Of a DNA stretch of 64,000 bases, positions 18,748-26,597 are shown one piece after another. Numbering within the stretch: the stretch's first letter is position 1; each line of letters begins with the position of its first letter. A program made the translations under genes and the position numbers. The notes below the pieces were generated by a model. It had not been told where the DNA came from. It did no database searches and worked only from the letters and a program-made list of their open reading frames with translations. The DNA is from Rheinheimera texasensis DSM 17496 (GTDB lineage Bacteria > Pseudomonadota > Gammaproteobacteria > Enterobacterales > Alteromonadaceae): NCBI RefSeq assembly GCF_000711985.1, contig NZ_KL544005.1:447970-511969 (forward strand), given 5' to 3'.

Positions 18748-20022
18748 ATGAAAAGAACTGTGGTTGTCGGAGCCGGTTTAGGCGGCATGTCTGTGGTGTA
18801 TGAACTGCGTGAAAAACTGCCGAAAGATCATGAAGTGATGCTGATTGGCGAAAGTAACGAGTTCCATTTTATTCCGTCTAATCCCTGGGTTGCGCTGGGC
18901 GAGCGTACCCGCGATCAGGTGATCCTCGATCTGACGCCTTATGTGCAGAAATACAAAATTCCGTTTAACGGCACTGGTGTCAGTCATATCGACAGCGCCA
19001 CACAACAACTGACCACCGGCGACGGCCAACAATTTAACTACGACTATCTGGTGCTGTGTACCGGGCCGCGTCTGGCGTTTGAAACCGTACCGGGCGCCGG
19101 CCCTGAGCATGGTTTTACCCAGTCGATTTGTACTGTCAACCATGCCGTCAAAGCCTTTGAGACCTATCAGCAACTGTTGAAAAACCCGGGGCCAGTGCTG
19201 GTGGGAGCTTTGCAGGGAGCCAGTTGTTTTGGCCCGGCTTATGAATATGTGCTGACGCTGGAGAGCTTGCTGCGCAAGCAAAAAATCCGCGACCGTATTC
19301 CTATCACTTTTGTTACTTCCGAGCCCTACATCGGCCACATGGGCTTAGGTGGCGTCGGTGATTCCAAAGCGTTGATGGAACATGAGTTCCGCGACCGCGG
19401 TATCAAATGGGTCTGTAATGCCCGCGTCAAAGCCTTTGAAGATGGCATAGCGCATGTGGAGGAACTGAACCGCAAAGGCGAAGTTGATTTTAGCCACGAC
19501 CTGCCTTTCCATTTAGCGATGTTTTTACCCTCCTTCAAAGGCTCAGAAGCCATTGCGGCGGTGCCGGATCTCTGTAATCCAAAAGGTTTTGTCATCACCA
19601 ATGAATTCCAGCAAAGCCCGCAGCATCCGGCAATTTTTGCAGCTGGCGTCTGTGTAGCGTTGCCACCACTGGAGCAAACACCGGTGCCGGTCGGCGTGCC
19701 AAAAACCGGCTTTATGATTGAGTCGATGACCACCGCCATCGTCGAAAATATTCTGAGCCTTGAAAAAGGTGAAGCGATGAAAACCCGGCCAACGCTTAAT
19801 GCGATTTGTCTGGCCGATATGGGCGATAAAGGCGCTGCTTTTGTTGCCTTGCCGCAAAATCCGCCGCGTAACGTCAACTGGACTTCGATGGGTAAATGGG
19901 TGCATGTCGCCAAGGTCGCGTTTGAGAAGTACTTTATGTACAAGGTCAAACACGGCACCAGCGAGCCGATTTATGAAAAGTACGTGTTAGGCGCTGTTGG
20001 CATTCACCGCACCAAAGAATAA
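18748..20022 (+). CDS. sqr: Sulfide:quinone oxidoreductase
   Basis: 424-residue FAD-dependent, membrane-associated enzyme that oxidises sulfide to polysulfide and passes electrons to quinone. The N-terminal Rossmann motif is GAGLGGMS. Three catalytic cysteines are present at 128 (QSICTV), 160 (GASCFGPAYEY) and 354 (NAICLADMGDKG). The first two fall at the same numbers as Cys128 and Cys160 of the Acidithiobacillus ferrooxidans enzyme, and the third lies two residues before its Cys356. The C-terminal part (VAFEKYFMYKVKHG) contains the amphipathic helices used for membrane contact. The ATG at 18748 is used because the Rossmann fold begins immediately after it. Confidence 0.93.
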   Translation: MKRTVVVGAGLGGMSVVYELREKLPKDHEVMLIGESNEFHFIPSNPWVALGERTRDQVILDLTPYVQKYKIPFNGTGVSHIDSATQQLTTGDGQQFNYDYLVLCTGPRLAFETVPGAGPEHGFTQSICTVNHAVKAFETYQQLLKNPGPVLVGALQGASCFGPAYEYVLTLESLLRKQKIRDRIPITFVTSEPYIGHMGLGGVGDSKALMEHEFRDRGIKWVCNARVKAFEDGIAHVEELNRKGEVDFSHDLPFHLAMFLPSFKGSEAIAAVPDLCNPKGFVITNEFQQSPQHPAIFAAGVCVALPPLEQTPVPVGVPKTGFMIESMTTAIVENILSLEKGEAMKTRPTLNAICLADMGDKGAAFVALPQNPPRNVNWTSMGKWVHVAKVAFEKYFMYKVKHGTSEPIYEKYVLGAVGIHRTKE

Positions 20023-20035
20023 TCCTGCCTGCTGA

Positions 20036-20069
20036 CAGCAATAAGCCCGCTACTGCGGGCTTATTGCTG
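20036..20069. terminator. Bidirectional terminator between sqr and rhodanese genes
   Basis: A 15-pair perfect inverted repeat (CAGCAATAAGCCCGC / GCGGGCTTATTGCTG) around TACT, placed between convergent genes. T-rich stretches are modest on both sides, but stem length and position fit a shared terminator. Confidence 0.8.
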
Positions 20070-20080
20070 TTCAATGGATT

Positions 20081-20479
20081 TCAGGCGTCAACCGGCAACC
20101 CAGCATCCAGCCAGGCCTGGAAGCCACCAGCCACAGAGAATACCTGCGAAAAGCCCATCTGCTGCAGACTGAGCGCAGCCAGGGCAGAACGGGCACCCGA
20201 GCGGCACATCAGATAAACCGGCCGGCTGGCCAGCTCGGCCAGCGCCTGCTGTGGCTCACAATGAGCCGCCACCGCAGGATGCTGGTGAATTTTCATTTCC
20301 AGTACCCCACGCGGGTAATTGACGGCACGGTCGACCCGGCCTTGCTGGAATTCATCCGGCTCACGCACATCAATCAGGATACTGTGATGATCTGCCAATA
20401 CAGCCTGCAGCTGCTGGACCGACACTTCCCTAATCTGGCTGCGCGCTTCTGCGACCAGTTGTTGCGCTGACTTCAGCAT
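20081..20479 (-). CDS. Single-domain rhodanese
   Basis: 132 residues, one rhodanese fold. The catalytic loop reads CRSGARS, and DVREPDEFQQG is the usual N-terminal signature. It would transfer sulfane sulfur in the cytosol. There is no signal peptide, and AGGGGAC sits ahead of the ATG. It converges on the sulfide:quinone oxidoreductase gene, and its promoter region shares an AT-rich element with that gene, so both probably respond to sulfide. Confidence 0.92.
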   Translation of the reverse strand: MLKSAQQLVAEARSQIREVSVQQLQAVLADHHSILIDVREPDEFQQGRVDRAVNYPRGVLEMKIHQHPAVAAHCEPQQALAELASRPVYLMCRSGARSALAALSLQQMGFSQVFSVAGGFQAWLDAGLPVDA

Positions 20480-20512
20480 AGTTGTCCCCTGTGGTGAGAT
20501 GCAGAGTTCGTG

Positions 20513-20535
20513 ATATTACATTAGAAAAATATGAA
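20513..20535. promoter_or_regulatory. TTACATTAGA element ahead of the rhodanese gene
   Basis: ATTACATTAGAAAAATATGAAT repeats the block found at 18662-18683 in front of the sulfide:quinone oxidoreductase gene. TTACATTAGA is identical in both and an AATT-type tail follows. It lies about 35-55 bases upstream of the rhodanese start. Confidence 0.45.
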
Positions 20536-20630
20536 TTTAAACATTGAGGCTTCACAGTGCAGCGCTTTAGCCCGCGCAGACACTAAATCATCAGCTAAGC
20601 TGACAAGATCCAGTTCGTCAGAATCATGCT

Positions 20631-21743
20631 ATGACCATTGAAGAATTTGAACAACAGCGCAAGCGCCGTCTGCTGCAGGTTTTTTGGCTGACCGAAGCGG
20701 TGTTACTGATTGAGGTGGTACACCGGCTTTATGCCGGTGCTGTGCTCGCCTGGGAACTATCCGCCACCTTGCTCTTCACTGCATTATTACTCAGTCCGGT
20801 CTGGTTTCTGGCACAACGCGAGCGACTCAAAGTGGCAACGCGCTGGCTGTTGATTGCGCTGACGTTACTGGTTACGGCTTTATTGTGGGTGTTCAGCGGC
20901 CTGTCTGATGAAGCACTGTTGGGTTATCCCTGTATTCTCGTATTTGCCGCGCTGATGGGGTTACGCCGCACCTTTTTATGGCTGACCGCTTTTATGGTGC
21001 TGAATATCCTTTTGCTTGGGCTTAGCAATGATATAGGCCTGGTGCAGCATCTGCCGATGCGCAGCAGTATCCACTCCGGTTTGTTACTGGCGATTATTCT
21101 GGGGTTATTAGCCAGCAGTGTCTGGCTGATGATCGGCGATTTAACCAGGCTGGTGCAGGCGCTGCGCACAGAAAATCACAGAGTGCATCAGTCACAGCTA
21201 CAGATCCGCCAGCTGATTAATCATGATTCACTGACGCAATTGCCCAACCGGATCCTGGCCCGCGAACGCTGGGAGCAGGCTATGCAATGCTGCCGGCCGC
21301 CAGATCAGTGGGTAGCGCTGATGTTTATTGATTTGGATAATTTTAAACAGGTCAACGACAATCTCGGTCACCATGCCGGCGACAAGCTGCTGCAAAGTGT
21401 CGCCAGTCAGTTGCGTAGCCATCTGCGTGGGACAGATTTAGTCTGCCGCATCAGCGGCGATGAATTTCTGGTGTTGGCAGAAGGTTTTCACCAACAAGCC
21501 GAAGTGCAGCAACTGGCGGAAAAACTGCTGGCAGCCGTAGCTACACCGGTCGATTTTGGCAATACAACTGTCAGTGCGACCTGCTCTATCGGCATAGCCA
21601 TAGCACCACGCGACGGCACTGATTTTGAAGCGCTGTGCCAGAAAGCGGACAGCGCCATGTATCAGGCCAAGCACTTTGGCCGTAATCATTGGGCTTTTTA
21701 CGACACGAGTCTGGGCGCAGAAAATACCGGCACTGCGCGATAA
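20631..21743 (+). CDS. Membrane-bound diguanylate cyclase (GGDEF)
   Basis: 370 residues. The first ~175 contain about six hydrophobic helices of an unnamed membrane sensor region. A GGDEF domain (~205-365) follows, with DSLTQLPNR, FIDLDNFKQVNDNLGHHAGD and the signature loop in the variant form SGDEF (275-279). An RxxD inhibitory site (RGTD) lies five residues before it, which supports an active, product-inhibited cyclase despite the Gly-to-Ser change. Product: cyclic di-GMP. Its 3' end overlaps the convergent membrane-protein gene by 46 bases. Confidence 0.9.
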   Translation: MTIEEFEQQRKRRLLQVFWLTEAVLLIEVVHRLYAGAVLAWELSATLLFTALLLSPVWFLAQRERLKVATRWLLIALTLLVTALLWVFSGLSDEALLGYPCILVFAALMGLRRTFLWLTAFMVLNILLLGLSNDIGLVQHLPMRSSIHSGLLLAIILGLLASSVWLMIGDLTRLVQALRTENHRVHQSQLQIRQLINHDSLTQLPNRILARERWEQAMQCCRPPDQWVALMFIDLDNFKQVNDNLGHHAGDKLLQSVASQLRSHLRGTDLVCRISGDEFLVLAEGFHQQAEVQQLAEKLLAAVATPVDFGNTTVSATCSIGIAIAPRDGTDFEALCQKADSAMYQAKHFGRNHWAFYDTSLGAENTGTAR

Positions 21744-22306
21744 AAAGCGTAAAAATGCCCGGCCAGCAGCAAATGAAACAATCCCAGCGCTGCGTCTGCG
21801 GGAAGGGGCAGTAAGTTACTCAGTGGCACCGCCAGTAACAGCGCTAACGCCAACGTCAGACTCAGCCGCGCCGGTGCTTGTTGGATCAGCCGCAGCAGCG
21901 CCAGGACCAACAAAGCATCGCGCAACAATCCGGGCACAGCAGGCGGCTGGCCGGGCAGCGCGGCTGAAATCGCTGACAACGCCGGCAATAGTGCCAGCAC
22001 CAGCCACAATCCCCAAACACTGCCGGGCAACTTGCCCCACACCCGCAACGCCGCAGCGAGATACAGCGGCATCATCCAGCTGACTGAAACCGCCGTCAGC
22101 TGCATGTGCACTGGGATCACTTCAGTAACACCGGCATAACGCAGCGCACCAACCGCCGCGTTGATAGCAATAAAAGCCAAAGCCCCGGTAAGTAGCAATG
22201 ACCAGATTGGCGTCCGGGCTTCAGAACGCAGCCGCCCACAGCGCCATGCACCCAGACCGAGCGCTATCACCAGACACACCTCTCCTGCCACCGCCAGCCA
22301 CATCAT
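21698..22306 (-). CDS. Hypothetical seven-helix membrane protein
   Basis: 202 residues, almost entirely hydrophobic helices with short loops (about seven segments). I do not recognise the family. It overlaps the diguanylate cyclase tail to tail and lies immediately upstream of no other gene on its strand. Consistent hydrophobic periodicity over the whole frame argues that it is a real gene and not a shadow. Confidence 0.65.
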   Translation of the reverse strand: MMWLAVAGEVCLVIALGLGAWRCGRLRSEARTPIWSLLLTGALAFIAINAAVGALRYAGVTEVIPVHMQLTAVSVSWMMPLYLAAALRVWGKLPGSVWGLWLVLALLPALSAISAALPGQPPAVPGLLRDALLVLALLRLIQQAPARLSLTLALALLLAVPLSNLLPLPADAALGLFHLLLAGHFYAFYRAVPVFSAPRLVS

Positions 22307-22324
22307 GCTGCTCCAAATCAGTCA

Positions 22325-22352
22325 GAAAAAAACAAGGCCCCGCAGGGCCTTG
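22325..22352 (-). terminator. Intrinsic terminator of the TonB receptor at 22362-24812
   Basis: CAAGGCCC-TGCG-GGGCCTTG followed by seven T on the minus strand, just past the receptor stop. Confidence 0.92.
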
Positions 22353-22361
22353 CATCACTTC

Positions 22362-24812
22362 TTAGAACGTCAGGCCAAACTCAATGCCGTACATCCGTGG
22401 TAGGCCCGGTGTCGCAATCGGCGAGCCCACGGCCATCGCCTGACCACCGGTCTGGATGATGTATTGCTCATCCAGCGCGTTATTGATAAAAAACGCCAGG
22501 CTAAACGGATGATTGTCGCTTTGCCAGCTGAGCCGGGTATTGACCAGACCAAAGCCTTTGATGGAATTCAGCGCATCATTATTCAGCCCTTTGACGCTGC
22601 CTTGCTCAAACGGCAACACCGCCAGTTTCGGCCCGTCGACGCCTTCAGTACGGTCGCCGGTATAGCTGTAAGTCAGATTCCAGTTAAACTGGCCATTGAG
22701 GCCGGCAAAATAATAATCCAGCAGCAAACTGGCCTGATCTTCCGGCATACCGGAAATGGGCTGACCGACTTTACTGCCGCTGTTTTCCCAACTGAAATAT
22801 TGCCACTGAGTATATTCAGTGTTGAGGTGGCCGTAATTGGCGGTCAGGCGTAAATCGTCAGTGACCAACGCAATCAGCTCCAGCTCCACACCTTTACCTT
22901 CGGCGTCGACATTGCGCAGGTTGTAAGTCGGCACACCGCCCGGCGGGCCCACCAGCTCCAGCTGTTGCAGGTTGGTATAGTCATATTGATAAGCCGACAG
23001 ATTCAGCCGCACTCTGTTGTCGAGCCAGGTTGATTTGACGCCAATTTCAGTGTTTTTTACCGTTTCTTCTTTGACCGGCGCCGCTTCACCTAAGGTATTA
23101 AAACCACCGGCTTTAAAACCTTCGGCATAAGAGATGTAGGTCATCAGTTCAGGCGTCCACTGGTAATCCAGCACCGCCCGCGGCGTGAATTTCGACCAGT
23201 CGGCGTTTTGATCAGCCGATTGCGGAATAAAAGCGACGGCGAGCGGTACTTGTCCGACATTGCCAAAAGGCATGTTAAAGAAATTGCGCGGCACACTGCT
23301 TAAATAAAAATCTTTTTTATCAAAGGTATAACGACCACCCAGCGTCAGGTCCAGCTTGTCGGTCAGCGCATAGGTGCCATCAAAATAAATCGCCGTGCTG
23401 GTGGTGGTGCCTTCGTTATCGAACTGCTCCATATGCTGGCCCATCACCTTAGTCAGGTTGGCATTGACCAGCGCATTGCCGACGCTGGCCTGCGCCTGCG
23501 CAAAGCTCATGCCCTGCATCATCAGCCGGCCAATTTCGGCCGCCACCGCCTGCCGCGCCGCTGCTGTGCCCATCGTCATATAAGCACCAGCGACACCGGT
23601 GCCGAGCGGCAACATTGGTACTGAACGCGGATCTGCGCCCATTTGCACCACCGCCAGCGCGTCAAACGTCAGCGTATTAAAAGTTGCCTGGGTGATTTGT
23701 TCGATATTTTCGCGAAACCAGTTGGCCCCTAAGGTCCATTTAAAATCGTCACCATTTTGGCTTAAACGGAATTCCTGGCTGAGCTGCTTTTGATCTTCAA
23801 TCAGATTGCTGGCAAAAAAAGCGCGGGCAAAAGCCGAGCCGTCATCTTCCATCGCATTGCCACGGTCAAACTGACGGTACGCGGTCAGCGAGGTGAACTG
23901 CATGCCGGACCAATCCTGTTGATACTCAACAGAAAGCCCACCTGCTTCACGGGTTTCATGGCCTTCAAAATCATATTCAATCGGGCCAAAGGGGTCGCCG
24001 CTGCCGTAAGCTGTATTCAGCGTCACGGCCGGCCGGCCCTGCTGGTCGATATTCGAAACATCAGCACGCGCCACCAGGCTGGCGCCGTTCTTCAACGTGG
24101 TCTCCAGCGAGCCACGCGCCGACCAGTCATTTTGGTTGCCGTATTTGTCTTTGCTGTCTTTGACATCAAGATAACCGTCGCGTTTGTTGCGGTTAATACC
24201 GATGCGGCCATTGACGTTATCAGTCAGCGCGGCGGTCCCGGAGAATTCCATTTTTTGTTTGCCATGGCTGCCGAGCGTGGCACGGAACTGACCTTCAGCA
24301 TCGGCACTGGCCGCTTTGGTGATGATATGAATTGCACCGGCCGCCGAGTTACGACCAAACAGCGTGCCTTGTGGGCCTTTTAACACTTCTACCCGCTCGA
24401 CGTCAGTGAAGTTCATATTGGAGGTGCCGCGCCGGCCGACATAGACGCCGTCGATATACACAGCGACGGCGGCATCGAGGCCAATACCAAAGTCGTTAGT
24501 AGAAATTCCGCGGATATTAAAAGAAGTTTGCGTTGCCGTGGCGTTATTGGTCTCCAGGCCCGGTGTGATGCGGCCTAAGTCATTGACATTGACCAGGCCC
24601 ATTTTATCGATATTGTCGCGACTGAAAGCGGTGATAGCGATCGGTACCTGCTGCATATTTTCACTGCGCTTTTGCGCTGTGACCTGAATGATTTCCAGCC
24701 CTTCTGCTTCTGCTTTGGTGTTATTTTGTTGTGCCTGAGCGGTCTGACTGGCCATCGCCAAACAAACGGCCAGACCAATGCGCGACATCCGCACTTTGCC
24801 CTGTTGTTGCAT
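22362..24812 (-). CDS. TonB-dependent outer-membrane receptor
   Basis: 816 residues with a signal peptide ending near AQAQQ (~residue 28). The plug domain carries the usual landmarks (QKRSENMQQVPIAITAF, FNIRGIST, VERVEVLKGPQGTLFGRNSAAGAIHIIT). The 22-strand barrel ends in a terminal aromatic (GLTF). The plug text resembles receptors of the large iron-complex/proteobacterial group more than the SusC-like sugar receptors elsewhere in this window. Substrate is unknown. AGGGGA precedes the ATG at 24812; an alternative ATG lies at 24788. It is transcribed alone. Confidence 0.9.
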   Translation of the reverse strand: MQQQGKVRMSRIGLAVCLAMASQTAQAQQNNTKAEAEGLEIIQVTAQKRSENMQQVPIAITAFSRDNIDKMGLVNVNDLGRITPGLETNNATATQTSFNIRGISTNDFGIGLDAAVAVYIDGVYVGRRGTSNMNFTDVERVEVLKGPQGTLFGRNSAAGAIHIITKAASADAEGQFRATLGSHGKQKMEFSGTAALTDNVNGRIGINRNKRDGYLDVKDSKDKYGNQNDWSARGSLETTLKNGASLVARADVSNIDQQGRPAVTLNTAYGSGDPFGPIEYDFEGHETREAGGLSVEYQQDWSGMQFTSLTAYRQFDRGNAMEDDGSAFARAFFASNLIEDQKQLSQEFRLSQNGDDFKWTLGANWFRENIEQITQATFNTLTFDALAVVQMGADPRSVPMLPLGTGVAGAYMTMGTAAARQAVAAEIGRLMMQGMSFAQAQASVGNALVNANLTKVMGQHMEQFDNEGTTTSTAIYFDGTYALTDKLDLTLGGRYTFDKKDFYLSSVPRNFFNMPFGNVGQVPLAVAFIPQSADQNADWSKFTPRAVLDYQWTPELMTYISYAEGFKAGGFNTLGEAAPVKEETVKNTEIGVKSTWLDNRVRLNLSAYQYDYTNLQQLELVGPPGGVPTYNLRNVDAEGKGVELELIALVTDDLRLTANYGHLNTEYTQWQYFSWENSGSKVGQPISGMPEDQASLLLDYYFAGLNGQFNWNLTYSYTGDRTEGVDGPKLAVLPFEQGSVKGLNNDALNSIKGFGLVNTRLSWQSDNHPFSLAFFINNALDEQYIIQTGGQAMAVGSPIATPGLPRMYGIEFGLTF

Positions 24813-24911
24813 ATCTTCCCCTGTCGTGTGGTGTGTTGGGGCTCGAGCCCCTTGTTATAGATTTTTTTCGAGATACCGGACTGATGCCCACGGTGAACTC
24901 AGGTCCGTTGT

Positions 24912-26144
24912 TTAGGAATTTCTGCCCTGTACCAGCAAATCACTGCTGTGCCCACGTGAACTGCGCAGCAGCGCAACACTTACCAGCAGCAACCAGCCCA
25001 GCGCCGGCCAGGTTGCAGCCGCGCCAAACCAATAGATGGCCAGCAGCACTAGCGCCAAATTTTTAACGCACTCCAGCAAATTTGTGCGCTGGCGTTGTTG
25101 CTGGTAATAACCAAGGCAAAATAAGCAGAATAGAATGACGGCAGCGCCAGTCCAGATAGTGACAACGCTGAAACTGCCGGCGCTCAGCAGGAAATACAGC
25201 ACTAAAGCAATTAACGTCAGATGCTGCAGGAATGTATAGACTTTCTGTGCGCCGTTTAACGGCGTATCAAATTTGACCTGCTGATAGGGGTTAGCAAATT
25301 TATTCGGATACTGTTTGCGTACATCAGCCGGCCGCCAGCCGGTTTTACTGAAAAACACTTTGAATTTGTCGCCTAATGACCCTGTACGCCAGCTGTCTTT
25401 CATCAGCGCCCAATAGGTATCCAGATTGGCCCAGATCGGGTTCCAGCTTTGCAACGGTTTAGTGATGCCAAAAATCACCGGTTCTTCCGGTAGTTCATCC
25501 TGAAAAGTACCAAACCAACGGTCCCACAGGATAAACACCCCACCGTGGTTTTTATTCATATAAATAGGGTTTTGCGCATGATGCACACGGTGGTTACTCG
25601 GCGTGACAAACACCGTTTCATACCAGTCCGGCATCCGGTTGATGTGGCGGGTATGCACCCAGAACTGATACACCAGATTCAGTGACCCCACTGTCAGCAG
25701 CACCAGTGGTTCGATACCAATAAGCGCCAGTGGCAGATAAAAAATGAAACTGAAAAAGCCGCCGCTGGACTGGCGCAACGCCGTGCTGAGGTTGTATTCC
25801 TCACTCTGGTGATGCACGACATGACCGGCCCAGAACAGGTTAACTTCATGGCTGATACGGTGAAACCAGTAGTAGCAGAAGTCATAAGCGACAAAGGCAA
25901 ACAGATAAACCCACAACGCTTCAGTGCCGAGGCTCCAGGGCGCCAAATGCTGGAAAATCAGCACATACACACTGAATTGCAGCGTTTTATAAGCCAGCCC
26001 CATCACCTGGCTCATCATGCCAAGGTTCAGTGAATTGATCGCATCGTTAAAGCGGTAGGTTTGTTTTTGCGCCCGCCAGTCTAAGTAAAGTTCCAGCAGG
26101 ATGAGGGATAAAAATAACGGGATAGCGAACAGGATTATATTCAT
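24912..26144 (-). CDS. Sterol desaturase / fatty-acid hydroxylase superfamily membrane enzyme
   Basis: 410 residues. The start at 26144 gives an immediate membrane helix (MNIILFAIPLFLSLILLEL); the longer frame to 26309 begins with unconvincing Cys-rich text. Three histidine boxes of the di-iron oxygenase are present: WFHRISHE, HVVHHQSEEYN and NHRVHHAQN. The arrangement is like alkylglycerol monooxygenase-type members, which hydroxylate lipids in the membrane. A C-terminal block of four or five further helices (after ~residue 285) extends the protein beyond the basic domain. No good ribosome-binding site is visible, so the exact start is less sure. Confidence 0.85.
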   Translation of the reverse strand: MNIILFAIPLFLSLILLELYLDWRAQKQTYRFNDAINSLNLGMMSQVMGLAYKTLQFSVYVLIFQHLAPWSLGTEALWVYLFAFVAYDFCYYWFHRISHEVNLFWAGHVVHHQSEEYNLSTALRQSSGGFFSFIFYLPLALIGIEPLVLLTVGSLNLVYQFWVHTRHINRMPDWYETVFVTPSNHRVHHAQNPIYMNKNHGGVFILWDRWFGTFQDELPEEPVIFGITKPLQSWNPIWANLDTYWALMKDSWRTGSLGDKFKVFFSKTGWRPADVRKQYPNKFANPYQQVKFDTPLNGAQKVYTFLQHLTLIALVLYFLLSAGSFSVVTIWTGAAVILFCLFCLGYYQQQRQRTNLLECVKNLALVLLAIYWFGAAATWPALGWLLLVSVALLRSSRGHSSDLLVQGRNS

Positions 26145-26597
26145 AGGATACTTTTTAGTTATAAGTTTAGATCCAAACTGTTTAGACCAGACTAGCCAGA
26201 CCTCCGACGACTGTCCAGCCCTGAACTTGCAGATCCTATGAATTTTTTTGGCTAATTTCCCGCCTGAAGGTGAATTTTCTCTACATATCACTACACATTC
26301 GCAGCACATCTAAATCAGTTAAGATGCATGTATTAAGGCCTGTACACCATTTAAACCATCGAAATTGCCCCGGCTCCGGCCAACAAAGCCAACATTGGCC
26401 CCCTCATTAGAAAGTCCAACTGTATGCAATGCTGGTGGCAATGTGAAAGAGGCAATGCTGGCACTGTACCGCTCAGCAGACGGATAACGCTGTCCAGATA
26501 TTTTTTAACCAGGTTAGCTTTAAAAAGCTAAAACCATTAGTTAGCGCTGCCCCGACACTTGCCCAACGCATAGTTTGGTAGCGTTGAATTCATCAAG
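26145..26597. other. Intergenic region between the desaturase-family and acyltransferase genes
   Basis: No convincing gene. It holds the desaturase promoter region and, near 26511-26530, an eight-pair hairpin (TTAGCTTT / AAAGCTAA). A CAACGC...GCGTTG inverted repeat lies just past the acyltransferase stop and may help end that transcript. Nothing else recognisable. Confidence 0.5.

Noticed and set aside
23790-24383. 197-residue plus-strand frame opposite a TonB receptor
   Set aside because: Mirror frame of conserved plug-domain sequence; no start signal or family match.
26145-26309. N-terminal extension of the desaturase-family protein
   Set aside because: The extra text is Cys- and Lys-rich with no family match; the internal ATG at 26144 starts directly at the first membrane helix.
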